From a bacterium (GTDB taxonomy: Bacteria; Planctomycetota; J058; JAJDCP01): DNA of 15,271 nt. Below the pieces are notes generated by a model. It was not told the DNA's origin. It did no database searches and was given only the letters and a program-made list of their open reading frames with translations. Below, in pieces: positions 1 to 10,390 of the stretch (position 1 is its first letter; each line of letters begins with the position of its first letter). Both the position numbers and the translations under genes were made by a program. The DNA lies in contig JAUIEM010000242.1 of NCBI GenBank assembly GCA_030428695.1, forward strand, positions 1-15,271, read 5' to 3'.

Positions 1-1
1 G

Positions 2-721
2 TTCCGCCCGCCCCCCGGCTGGGAGAACGTCTCCTTCGACTTCGGAGGCGGCGGCGCGGGCGGTGGCGGCGGCTTCAGCGACTTCTTCAGCTCGCTGTTC
101 GGCGGGATGCGCGGGGGCCCGGGCGGCTTCTCGACCTCGTTCGACTTCGGGGGCATCCGGCAGGGCCAGCGCGCCGGCCGGTCCCACGAGGTCGAGCTCG
201 AGATCAGCTTCGACGAGGCCTTCCACGGCACCCGCAAGAGCTTCTCGCTCGCGATCAGCGACCCGCGCACCGGCCAGAGCCAGACGAAGAGCTACGAGGT
301 CGGCATCCCCCCCGGCACGACCCCGGGCAGCACCATCCGCCTGGCGGGCCAGGGGGAGAAGGGCCAGCGCGGCGGCGCGGACGGCGACCTGCTGCTCAAG
401 GTCAAGGTCGCGCCGCATCCGCGCTTCTCCATCGACGGCAAGGACCTGCACACCGAGCTCCGCATCACGCCCTGGGAAGCGGCGCTCGGCGGCGCCGTCG
501 GGGTCGTCACCCCGGACGGAGAGCTCGAGCTCAGCCTGCCCGCCGGCAGCCAGAGCGGCGCGAAGCTGCGCCTGCGAGGCCGCGGCCTGCCCGCCCGCAA
601 GGGCCCCCGGGGCGACCTGATCGTCACGCTGATGATCGCCGTCCCGAAGACGCTCAGCGCCCGTGAGCGCGAGCTGTTCGAGCAACTGTCACGCGCTTCG
701 ACCTTCCACCCGCGCGCCTGA
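2..721 (+). CDS. DnaJ/CbpA-type co-chaperone, 5'-truncated by window edge
   Basis: This is a J-domain co-chaperone that would stimulate DnaK ATPase activity and deliver unfolded substrates. Only 239 residues are in the window: the J domain and true start lie to the left. The visible part opens with a Gly/Phe-rich linker (about residues 1-60). The two beta-sandwich substrate-binding domains follow from HEVELEISFDEAF (about residue 62), including the GIPPGTTPGSTIRL stretch and the PRGDLIV-type final strands. There is no CxxCxGxG zinc finger between them, so it is CbpA-like (type II) rather than classical DnaJ. An ATG at 107 gives a shorter open frame, but it lies inside the Gly/Phe region and the frame is open back to the edge, so I do not use it. 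The stop is 27 bp upstream of clpB on the same strand, indicating a shared chaperone operon. The C-terminal dimerisation segment looks normal in length. Confidence 0.9.
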   Translation, partial: FRPPPGWENVSFDFGGGGAGGGGGFSDFFSSLFGGMRGGPGGFSTSFDFGGIRQGQRAGRSHEVELEISFDEAFHGTRKSFSLAISDPRTGQSQTKSYEVGIPPGTTPGSTIRLAGQGEKGQRGGADGDLLLKVKVAPHPRFSIDGKDLHTELRITPWEAALGGAVGVVTPDGELELSLPAGSQSGAKLRLRGRGLPARKGPRGDLIVTLMIAVPKTLSARERELFEQLSRASTFHPRA

Positions 722-735
722 ACCGGGCGCCCTAC

Positions 736-740
736 GGGAG
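736..740 (+). promoter_or_regulatory. Ribosome binding site of clpB
   Basis: GGGAG lies 8 nt before the ATG at 749. It supports that start and leaves only a short spacer after the upstream stop, consistent with one transcript for both chaperone genes. Confidence 0.7.
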
Positions 741-748
741 AAACAGAC

Positions 749-3354
<2,606 letters not shown>

Positions 3355-3367
<13 letters not shown>

Positions 3368-6366
3368 GCCCCCATCTCCGCCAGGCGCAGGACGCGCAGC
3401 CCGCCCTCGGCCGCCACCCAGCCGAGGGCGGCGCCGTCCGCGCTGAAGGCGACCGCCGAGGTCACGACATCGGCGCGCAGCTCGAGGCTGCCGGTGTCGA
3501 GCCGCCACACGCACAGCTCCGACTCCGGACCGAAGGCGGCGACACGCTGTCCGTCCGGGGAGAAGGTGAGGAAGCGCGGCGCCCGGCGTTTGCTCGGCAG
3601 GCGCGCGACCCACAGGGTGCGGACGGTGCGCTCCCTCAGCCGGTAGGCGCCGACCACGGCGCCCGTCCCGGGCTCCCGCCCCTCGCCCGCCACGACCAGC
3701 CGTTGCCCGCAGAAGCCGGCGACGGACGGGAGCAGGAAGGAGCCGACCGGGTAGCGGAAGGTCAGGGCGTCGTTCTGCACGTGCAGGTAGCCGAGGTCGA
3801 GGTCGAGGTAGAGCTCGCGGCCCTCGTGCCAGGCGAGGACGCGCTGCTCGAGCTTGCGCTGCCCGCCCTCGGCGACCGCGATCCGCGTCCAGCCGGCCTT
3901 CTGGCGGACGAACAGCCAGCGCCCCCGGTCGGAGAAGAAGGCCGCGCGGATCCGATCGCGCAGCGCGAGCGGCCGGCGCACCTCCCCGAGCAGCCACGGC
4001 CCGTCGCGCCCCTCGACCAGCGCTCCCCGCGGCCCGACGGCGAGCAGCCGGCGGGCGTCGTGCGCCGGCCCGGGCAGAGGACGCGTCCCCCCGTCGGCGA
4101 ACAGCCAGCGCTGGCTGCGCCCGAGCAGCTCCCAGCCCTCCTCCCGCCCCCACAGCGCCAGACAGGGCTCGGGGAGGGGATATGCGGTCTGCCAGGAGGT
4201 CGCCCGCACCCGCAGCACGGTGCTTCCCTGGCCGCCGCGCTCCTCGAACCGGAACAGCTCTCCTTCACGGGGCAGCAGCACGCCGCTGCCGACCGGCTGC
4301 AGGCGGTGGCGGTCGACGTTCGCCGGGCTGACCTCGCGGTCCTCGCCGGCCAGGCTGCGCACCAGCTGCTTCCCTCCGCTCAGCGCGTAGACCAACCGGC
4401 CCTGGAAGGCGACCAGCACGGCGATGCCCTCCTGGTAGGGCAGGCTCTCGACGTGCAACAGCTCGGCGACGCACATCCGGCGCAGCTCCTCGCTGTGGGC
4501 GCACTCCCCGAGACGCTTCGCGACGCGGGCGGCGATCAGCTCGGCGTGGCGGGGGGCCGTCTCGTCGAAGGCCGCGCGGAAGCGCTCGGTCGAGAGCCCG
4601 CGGCGGATCGCGACGCACACCGGCGGCACCGTGCGGACAAGCGACGAGGGGCAGACCTGCACCAGCTCGAGGTCCAGGCCGGGGACGCGCAGCAGGAGCC
4701 GCGCGCGGTCGAAGTCCGCGGGCAGGGTGGTCGCCGCGTCGACGTTCACCCAGGCCAGCGCCGCGTCGTCGAGCCCGGCCTCGGCGAGCTGCGCGCCTTC
4801 CAGCCGGGCGCCGGCGAGGTCGGCCCCGCGCAGGTCCGCCCCCGCCAGCGTGGCCCCGCGCAGGTCGGCCCCCCGCAGCACGGCGCCCGGCAGGCGCGCG
4901 CCGGACAGGTCCGCCCCCTCGAGCACCGCCCCCGCCAGCCACGCGTCCTGCAGGCAGGCCCCGCTCAGGTCGGCCCCCGCCAGCGAGGCCCCGGGCAGGA
5001 ACAGCCCCGGCATGTCGTTCCCCCGCAGCAGCGCCGGGTCGACCTCCCAGGTCCGCGCGTCCCAGCCGGCGAAGGCCTCGGGGCAGCTCTCCCGCAGCCG
5101 TCCGAGGGCGCACAGCCGGTCGAGGGCGGCGGCGTCGCAGGGTCCGCGGAGCAGCGCGGCGAGCTGGTCGCGCAGGGCCGCCTCGAGCCCGCCGAGCTCG
5201 TCGCCGAAGGCGAGCACGCGCTCGATGCGGTTGCGCTTGCGGTACTCGCTGAAGGTGTACAGGAGGTTCCCGCGCACCGCGTCGACCAGCCCCGTCGGGT
5301 GGAAGACCCGCGCCTGTCCCGGCTGCTCGAGCTCGCGCAGGGAGCGGCGCAGCTCGCGGGTCCCGGGCCGGGTCCGGGGGTCCTTGCGCAGGCAACGCAT
5401 GATCAGGGAGGCGAGCTCGGCGTGCTCCCGGGTCGGCTTCTGCAGCGGGGGCGGCCGGGTCGACAGGTGCAGCTCGCGCAGCTCCCCGGCGCTGCCGTGG
5501 AAGGGCGGCGCCCCCGCGAGCATCGCGTACAGCACCAGGCCGAGGGAGTAGGTGTCGGTGCGCGCGTCGAGCTCCCCCTGCTCCCACTGCTCGGGGGCCA
5601 TGTAGGTCGGGGTTCCGCCGCGGCTGTCCGGGGAAGCGGCGGTGCGGGCGAGGCCGAAGTCGGTCACCTTGACCCGGCCGTCGAGGACGAGCAGGTTCGA
5701 CGGCTTGAGGTCCCCGTGGACGAAGCCGGGCGCGCGCTTGTCGGCGTGCAGGAGGGCGTTGCAGATCTGCAGCCCGGCCTCGACGACATCCGCGGGGGCC
5801 AGCGGCCCCTCCTCCTCGAGCAGCTCGCTGACCGTCAGGCCGGGGATCAGCTCGAGGAACAGGTAGGGCAGGTCGCCGATCTTGCGCGCCCCGTAGGCCC
5901 GCACGATGTTCGGATGCTGGCCGAGGGAGGTCCAGACCGCGATCTCGTCGAGGAAGCGGGGCAGGATCTCGGCGCGATCGAGGAACAGGTCCTGGCGAAA
6001 GGTCTTGACCACGAAGGGGAAGCCGTACTCCTCGTCGTAGCAGACATACAGGCTGCCCATCCCCCCGCACTCGGTGTGCAGCACCTCGAAGCCTTCGCAC
6101 ATCGGCAGGGGCGCGGCCTCGGCCGGCACCGTCGCGGCCGTGCGCCCGGCGTCGGTCAGCGAGGGCGCCAGCCCCGTGCTGGCCGGCTCGGCGGCGACGG
6201 CGGTGGTCGGCACCCGGGGACGCGAGCTGCGGGCCAGGCTCTGCAGGGTGTGCAGGGCGGTCAGCGCCGTGCTCCCGCCGCTCGGCAGGCTGGGTTCCAG
6301 GCCGGTCGCGCGGGGGGCGCGGGCGCGGCGGCGCTCGCACCAGGCGTCGATCTCCGTCCTTCGCAT
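3355..6366 (-). CDS. Ser/Thr protein kinase with pentapeptide repeats and C-terminal WD40-like propeller
   Basis: A predicted soluble signalling kinase of 1003 residues using the ATG at 6366. Order: a Thr/Ser/Ala-rich N-terminal segment (to ~90); a Hanks-type kinase domain (~93-345) with glycine loop GGMGSLYV, lysine K121, catalytic HGDLKPSN (D219), DFG at 236-238 and APE at 257-259; an alpha-helical linker; about 15 pentapeptide repeats of A(D/N)L type (~457-542); then a long beta-rich region ending in two clear WD40-like repeats (LTFSPDGQ...CVWRL and VAFSADGA...LRVLRL). The first Gly of the glycine loop is Glu, and HRD is HGD, making it non-RD. Catalysis still looks possible. No transmembrane segment is evident. 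An in-frame ATG at 6420 would add 18 residues, but a good -10 box lies between the two ATGs, so I prefer 6366, which is preceded by GAGGG. It follows the metallo-beta-lactamase-fold gene by 76 bp on the same strand. The substrate is unknown. Confidence 0.9.
4777..4990 (-). repeat. 15-bp periodic DNA encoding tandem pentapeptide repeats
   Basis: Within the kinase gene the DNA repeats with a 15-bp period, visible on the + strand as recurring blocks such as GCAGGTCGGCCCC and GCAGGTCCGCCCC. It encodes consecutive five-residue units of the form (G/E)A(D/R/V/T)L(x), the signature of a right-handed quadrilateral beta-helix. Near-identical units in the middle suggest recent expansion or gene conversion, and repeat number may vary between strains. 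Confidence 0.85.
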
Positions 6367-6391
6367 CGTCTGCCCTCGCTCTGCCCTCTCT

Positions 6392-6397
6392 ACTATA
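6392..6397 (-). promoter_or_regulatory. -10 element (TATAGT) upstream of the kinase gene
   Basis: Read on the minus strand this is TATAGT, five of six matches to TATAAT, in an otherwise very GC-rich region. Transcription from it would begin near 6385, giving a leader of about 20 nt before the ATG at 6366, with GAGGG as ribosome binding site. No good -35 hexamer is visible 16-18 nt upstream. It suggests the kinase has its own promoter besides any readthrough from the gene upstream. Confidence 0.5.
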
Positions 6398-6442
6398 GGT
6401 GCGGAAGCGGGGCGCTGCATCGGGCGTCGCGATGCCCGACCT

Positions 6443-7333
6443 CTACCGCGCCCGCCCTTCCGGCAGCAGCGCCGTCACCCGTTCCCGCAGGCCCTCCGGC
6501 AGCGCGGCGATGGCGTCGAGGATCTGGCCGCGGCTGTAGCGCAGGCTGAAGTGCTTCAGCACGATGTGCGGGCTGGCGAGGGCTTCGGGGAGCGCGTCGA
6601 ACAGCGCGACCAGCTCGTCGAGGTGAGTGTGTCCGTAGGCCGCCGCCTTCTGCAGGGCGGTCCTGCCGAGGTAGGTCGCCTCGACGCACAGCACCTCGCT
6701 GCGCCCGACCTCCGGATGACGGCGCAGGGTCTCGACGGTGCTGTCGCCGATGTAGGTGAAGCGCACCCGCTCCCGATGCTCGTGGACCTCGACGCCGCGC
6801 CTCCGCGCCGCCGCGATCTCCGGGCCGGACAGCGCCGCGTAGGCAGGGCGCAGCTTGCGCCGCGTCTCGATCAGCGTGAAGCCGCGGGAGGCGATGCGGT
6901 GGACGACGTCGAACACCTCGACCCGCAGGCCTCCCCGCAGCCGCACGACGTCCCCGGGCTCCAGCGGCCGCAGCATGCGCTCGAGGTCGGGGGCCTCGCC
7001 GCCCTCGAGGCGATGGTGGGCGCGAAAGACCTCGCGCATCGCCTCGAGGCTCTCGGCGGGCAGGTGGATGCGCGCCGGGCGCTGGCCCTGCATCGCGCGC
7101 AGGGACGCGTGGCGGAAGATCGCGCCGGCGTGGTCCTGGTGCACGTGGGAGAGGAAGATGTCGTCGTAGCGCACGGCCTCGTGTGGGCAGTGGCCGAGGT
7201 CGAAGACCAGCCGCTGCGCGGGCAGGATCACGTAGCTCGCCAGCCCCGACATCGCGAAGCCGACCAGCTCGAGGGAGCCGAGCCGCAAGCGCGCGGGCTG
7301 GCCGGGGTTGCGCAGCGGGTCGAAGGGCAGCAT
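6443..7333 (-). CDS. RNase Z-like metallo-beta-lactamase-fold hydrolase
   Basis: A 296-residue protein with the metallo-beta-lactamase fold. It shows the zinc motif HVHQDH (H63, H65, D67, H68), H145, the bridging aspartate in GDST (D197), a GHTHLDE segment (H235/H237) and a final KHFSLRY segment (H261). The last two are the pattern of RNase Z, the tRNA 3'-processing endonuclease. The layout, including FDLGHCP before the zinc motif, resembles from memory the short plant RNase Z (TRZ1/TRZ2) group, also found in some bacteria. No clear flexible exosite arm is visible, as expected for that group. The ATG at 7333 is chosen because GAGG lies just upstream, a promoter sits ~35 bp further up, and upstream sequence in this frame is antisense to the next gene. 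Its role could be tRNA 3' maturation or another phosphodiesterase activity. Confidence is high for the fold and moderate for the substrate. Confidence 0.87.
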   Translation of the reverse strand: MLPFDPLRNPGQPARLRLGSLELVGFAMSGLASYVILPAQRLVFDLGHCPHEAVRYDDIFLSHVHQDHAGAIFRHASLRAMQGQRPARIHLPAESLEAMREVFRAHHRLEGGEAPDLERMLRPLEPGDVVRLRGGLRVEVFDVVHRIASRGFTLIETRRKLRPAYAALSGPEIAAARRRGVEVHEHRERVRFTYIGDSTVETLRRHPEVGRSEVLCVEATYLGRTALQKAAAYGHTHLDELVALFDALPEALASPHIVLKHFSLRYSRGQILDAIAALPEGLRERVTALLPEGRAR

Positions 7334-7369
7334 CGGAACCTCGGGGCGACGCCAGGAGGGCGCCGCTGG

Positions 7370-7398
7370 AAGGTAGCGGGCCGGGCGCGGCGCATCAA
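7370..7398 (-). promoter_or_regulatory. Sigma70-like promoter of the RNase Z-like gene
   Basis: On the minus strand there is TTGATG (7398-7393), a 17-nt spacer, then TACCTT (7375-7370). The -35 matches four of six consensus positions and the -10 has the TAnnnT pattern, the same style as the promoter at 12024. The predicted start near 7363 gives a ~30-nt leader with GAGG before the ATG at 7333. Confidence 0.55.
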
Positions 7399-7444
7399 GC
7401 GTGTCCGCGCCCGGGCTCCGCGCGAGCGCCGGGCCCAGCCGGCA

Positions 7445-7482
7445 ACCACGCCCCGCGCTACCCTTCCCGCCGGGGGCGTGGT
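7445..7482. repeat. 10-bp perfect inverted repeat in the divergent intergenic region
   Basis: ACCACGCCCC at 7445-7454 is exactly repeated in inverse as GGGGCGTGGT at 7473-7482, with 18 nt between the arms. It lies in the 183-bp region between the divergent RNase Z-like gene and the kinase gene starting at 7517. It may be an operator with two half sites or a hairpin in the leader of the plus-strand gene. A weak TAGGCT (-10-like, 7482-7487) abuts the right arm. In such GC-rich DNA a chance repeat cannot be excluded. Confidence 0.5.
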
Positions 7483-7516
7483 AGGCTGGGGGAAACCCGA
7501 CCTCTAGAGACAACGC

Positions 7517-9376
7517 ATGGCCCCCGCCCCCGCGGACTCCCCGGCCCTGGTGTTCCGTTCCCTGTCCGCGAGCTTCGCGCCCGGCGCGGGCGAGGTCTGT
7601 TTCCGGGCCCACGTCGCCCCGCCGGTCGGCAGCCCCCAGGTCGCGCTCGACCTCTTCGCCGATCCCGGAGCCGCGATCTGCCGGGGGCCGGGGCCGCTCA
7701 CCGCGATCATCGTCGGCTTCGGGAACACCGGTCCGACCCTCGACGACATGCTCGCGACCACCCTGCTCCGCCTGCACCTGCGCGGCGAGGCGCCGCCGCC
7801 GGGGCTCGAGGCCTTCGCGCGCTTCGCGGCGCGGCTGCGCAAGGGCTTCCGCGGCGCGAGCCGGGAGATCCGCCTCGACCGCTCCCTCGACGGCCTCTAC
7901 CTCGAGACCTGCCGGGTGTGGGACGCCGACCGCCCGCCGGCGGAGCCCGAGGCCAAGCAGCGGGCCTTCCTCGCCAGCTGGGCGGCGATCGAGCGCGCGA
8001 TCCTCGCCGAGGCTCGCGCCGGCGCGGACCCGGCGACCTGGACCTTCGCCGCGGACGACTTCCCCGAGCAGGTGCGGCGGCTCGATGAGGACGCCCTCCT
8101 GTACGGCCTCGACAAGGACAAGGGAGAGCGCTTCTGGGTCACGCTGCCCGGCCGGGCCGAGCGGGTCGCGGGGCTGCTCCTGCGGACACCGCGCTCGAGC
8201 CTGTTCAAGCACTGGGCGCGGGAAGATCCGGAGTCCGGCTCCGCGGAAGGCTACGGCTTCCTCGCCGTGCGGCACGTCGCCGGCAACTGGGTGTTCACGA
8301 CCGCCCCGGCCTGGAAGGCCTCGCTCTTGTTCCTCGCCGAGCGCCTGCAGCACGAGGAGGACGCGGCGGAGGAGGGATCGTCCGGCCGCCCCGACAACCC
8401 GTGGTTCTGCGGCGCCCGCTTCGACCACACCCTGGTCGCGGCGCCCCACGGCGGCAGCGCGCTCTCCGAGGAGCACGTGCTGCGCACGATGCGCGACGCC
8501 CTGCGGGCCGAGCCGCGCCACTCGCTGCAGAGCAGCTACGTCACCGACCAGCTGCTCGCCCAGTGGCCGCTGCCCGCCTTCGCCCACCCGAAGCTGCTCG
8601 GCGCGGGCGGGCAGGAGGCGCCGGTGTTCCGCGCCGAGCGCGAGGGGCGCCTGTACGCGCTCAAGATCTTCGGCCTCGAGGGGCCGGGCAACTGGCAGCG
8701 CAACCAGCGCGAGCTGCGCACGGTCGTCGGCCTCGAGCGCGAGACGCGCGGCGACCCGGCCGCGCGCTTCCTCGCCCTGCCGAGCGAGGTGCTGCGCGTC
8801 GGCTTCTGCCGCGGCCGCGAGCTGGCGGTGCTGGTCGCTCCCTACTTCGGCCGCGGCAACCTGTGGAACTGGCGCGAGCGCAAGGGCCGCACGATCGCTC
8901 TCCCGGCGCTGCTGCGCGTGGTCGAGACCGCGGGCCGCGGGCTCGCCCTGCTGCACCGGCGCGGCCTGGTCCACTTCGACATCAAGCCGCAGAACATCCT
9001 GGTCTCGGACACGGAGGAGGCGGCCCTGACCGACTTCGGCTGCGCGATGCGCGCCGGCTCGAACACCTCCTTCCGCGACCCCCTGTTCGCGCCGCCGTGC
9101 GGCGAGACGAGCCGCAAGGCCGACGTCGTCTCCTTCGCCTACGTGCTGACCTGGCTGATCGCCCGGCGCCGGGACTTCTGCCTGGCCGGGCACTCCTCCG
9201 TGCGCACGACGGTGCTCGACCAGGCCCGCCGCGAGGCCGCGGTCGAGGGGGTCGGCGACGACTGGTACGACACGGTGACCGAGCTGCTGCTCGAGGCGAC
9301 CCAGGCCGATCCCCGCGCACGTCCGGAGATCGACGAGCTGCTCGAGCGGCTCGGGGCGATCCCTCCGGGTTCGTGA
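7517..9376 (+). CDS. Protein kinase with an unrecognised N-terminal domain
   Basis: A 619-residue protein. I do not recognise residues ~1-350. Visible there are a hydrophobic strand followed by GFGNTGPTLDD (67-77), an acidic/Arg-rich middle and a conserved-looking NPWFCGARFDHTLVAAPHGG block (294-313), suggesting a folded enzyme-like or sensor domain. From about 358 it is a Hanks-type kinase: glycine-rich LLGAGG, VFRAE strand, ALKIF (K383), HFDIKPQN (D488, K490, N493), TDFG (D506) and an ADVVSFAYVLTWL helix. HRD is HFD and the APE position reads APP, so the activation segment is divergent but the catalytic residues remain. No signal peptide or transmembrane helix is seen. The start ATG at 7517 has only a weak AGAGA upstream, so a nearby alternative start is possible. 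It is followed after 106 bp by a sigma factor gene on the same strand, suggesting a kinase-sigma pathway. Confidence 0.85.
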   Translation: MAPAPADSPALVFRSLSASFAPGAGEVCFRAHVAPPVGSPQVALDLFADPGAAICRGPGPLTAIIVGFGNTGPTLDDMLATTLLRLHLRGEAPPPGLEAFARFAARLRKGFRGASREIRLDRSLDGLYLETCRVWDADRPPAEPEAKQRAFLASWAAIERAILAEARAGADPATWTFAADDFPEQVRRLDEDALLYGLDKDKGERFWVTLPGRAERVAGLLLRTPRSSLFKHWAREDPESGSAEGYGFLAVRHVAGNWVFTTAPAWKASLLFLAERLQHEEDAAEEGSSGRPDNPWFCGARFDHTLVAAPHGGSALSEEHVLRTMRDALRAEPRHSLQSSYVTDQLLAQWPLPAFAHPKLLGAGGQEAPVFRAEREGRLYALKIFGLEGPGNWQRNQRELRTVVGLERETRGDPAARFLALPSEVLRVGFCRGRELAVLVAPYFGRGNLWNWRERKGRTIALPALLRVVETAGRGLALLHRRGLVHFDIKPQNILVSDTEEAALTDFGCAMRAGSNTSFRDPLFAPPCGETSRKADVVSFAYVLTWLIARRRDFCLAGHSSVRTTVLDQARREAAVEGVGDDWYDTVTELLLEATQADPRARPEIDELLERLGAIPPGS

Positions 9377-9383
9377 CCGAGCT

Positions 9384-9411
9384 GCCGGAGGTTTTTTCCG
9401 CCTTTTCCGGC
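9384..9411 (+). other. Short inverted repeat with T-runs after the kinase gene
   Basis: GCCGGA (9384-9389) and TCCGGC (9406-9411) can pair around an 18-nt loop containing runs of six and four T, directly after the stop at 9376. The T-runs lie inside the loop rather than after the stem, so this is not a standard intrinsic terminator. It is the most T-rich spot in the window and could be a weak terminator, attenuator or promoter region for the sigma factor gene. Confidence 0.3.
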
Positions 9412-9482
9412 GCCGCTGTAGCTCCCCCTGAACGACGAAGAGCCGTGAAGGGCCGCGCCCTCCGAGAACCGGGAGACCGCCG

Positions 9483-10286
9483 ATGGAAGCCGACCTGCCG
9501 CCCCCGCCCCGTGGCGAAGACGCGTCCGTCTGGCCGCTGACGAGCGACGCGCTGCTGCACAACACCGACCTCCACGGGGGGCCTTCGAAGTGGCTGGCCT
9601 ACGCGCATCCGACCCGGATGATCCTGCGCCGGCTGCGCGTCCCCGCGTCGGACATCGAGGACCTGACGATGGACGCCCTCGAGCGTCTCAGCGCGAAGGC
9701 GGCGCTGTACGACCCCGCGCGCGGCCGCTTCCGCAGCTACTACGCGACGCTCGTGCGGAACGTCTTCATCGACTACTACAACCGCCTGAAGAAGGAGTGG
9801 GAGCTGCGCGAGAAGCTCCGCCACGTCGCCGACACGATGACGCTGCCCGCGACCGGGACGGAAGCCGAGGGCGAGCTGCGCTTCGGCGGCGCCGACATCG
9901 AGATCCTGATCGCCCGGGGCCGCGAGCTGTTCGAGGAGTTCATCGCGGCGCAGCCCCCGACCCTCAAGGCCCGGCGCAACGCGGAGACCCTGCACCAGTG
10001 GGTCGTCGACGGGGTGAGCCAGAAGGAGCTCGCCGCCACGCTCGGCAAGACCGAGCGCACGGTGCGCAACGTCGTGCGGCGCGGCGTCGAGGCCTTCGCC
10101 GACTGGGCGCGCGAGCGCTTCCACCCCGACGACGTCGCCCTGCTGGCGAAGACGGCGCGGGTCCTCGACGACCGGGGCGACGACGACCCGAGCGAAGAGG
10201 ACCTGCAGCAGCTGTTCCGCTACATGTCGGAGGAAAAGCGCCGCGTGACCCTCGCGGTGCTCGGCCGTCTGCGCACCCGCGACTGA
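9483..10286 (+). CDS. ECF-like RNA polymerase sigma factor
   Basis: A 267-residue sigma70-family protein that would direct RNA polymerase to specific promoters. Region 2 (about 35-103) carries DIEDLTMDALERL, the DPARGRFRSYYATLVRN segment and the VFIDYYNR helix typical of group-4 sigma factors. Region 4 (about 160-212) has a helix-turn-helix, VSQKELAATLGKTERTVRN, with the recognition helix ending RRGVEAF. No region 1 or 3 is visible, hence ECF-like. An extra ~55-residue C-terminal tail rich in Asp/Glu and Arg follows region 4 and could be regulatory. No adjacent anti-sigma factor is visible. The neighbour upstream is a kinase, and ECF factors controlled by a linked Ser/Thr kinase are known in Planctomycetota, so phosphorylation is a plausible control. 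The ATG is supported by GGGAG at 9471-9475, 7 nt upstream. Confidence 0.88.
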   Translation: MEADLPPPPRGEDASVWPLTSDALLHNTDLHGGPSKWLAYAHPTRMILRRLRVPASDIEDLTMDALERLSAKAALYDPARGRFRSYYATLVRNVFIDYYNRLKKEWELREKLRHVADTMTLPATGTEAEGELRFGGADIEILIARGRELFEEFIAAQPPTLKARRNAETLHQWVVDGVSQKELAATLGKTERTVRNVVRRGVEAFADWARERFHPDDVALLAKTARVLDDRGDDDPSEEDLQQLFRYMSEEKRRVTLAVLGRLRTRD

Positions 10287-10321
10287 GCCCCGCGAACGGG
10301 CCCCGCCGCGGCGCGAACCAC

Positions 10322-10349
10322 TTGCAGCGCGCGCCCGGTCTGTCACACT
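10322..10349 (+). promoter_or_regulatory. Possible promoter upstream of the propeller protein gene
   Basis: TTGCAG (10322-10327), a 16-nt spacer, then CACACT (10344-10349). The -35 matches four of six positions and the -10 is weak. It lies in the 104-bp gap after the sigma factor gene. This gap holds nothing else notable. The site could equally be recognised by the alternative sigma factor encoded just upstream. Confidence 0.3.
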
Positions 10350-10377
10350 GGAGGGGACGAGGGAGGCCCCTTTCCAC

Positions 10378-10383
10378 GAAAGG
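10378..10383 (+). promoter_or_regulatory. Ribosome binding site deciding a TTG start
   Basis: GAAAGG lies exactly 7 nt before a TTG at 10391. No ATG or GTG with comparable spacing precedes the conserved-looking N-terminal domain, and upstream in-frame sequence overlaps the sigma factor gene and its spacer, so TTG is the best start. Confidence 0.65.
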
Positions 10384-10390
10384 TAGCGGT

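Noticed and set aside
3703..6549. 948-residue open frame on the plus strand opposite the kinase
   Set aside because: Its product is rich in Gln/Gly/Arg/Val with no domain, while the minus strand has intact kinase and pentapeptide motifs.
7334..9565. N-terminal extension of the RNase Z-like frame to 1040 residues
   Set aside because: The extension is antisense to the kinase at 7517-9376 and the spacer, and the ATG at 7333 has a ribosome site and promoter.
10287..10321. GC-rich palindrome (GCCGCGGC) after the sigma factor gene as a terminator
   Set aside because: The stem is only 4 bp with no loop or T-run, and such palindromes are frequent at this GC content.
9590..10390. Upstream extension of the YbjN-propeller frame over the sigma factor gene
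   Set aside because: It is out of frame within the sigma factor gene and gives Arg/Pro-rich nonsense. The TTG at 10391 has a proper ribosome site.
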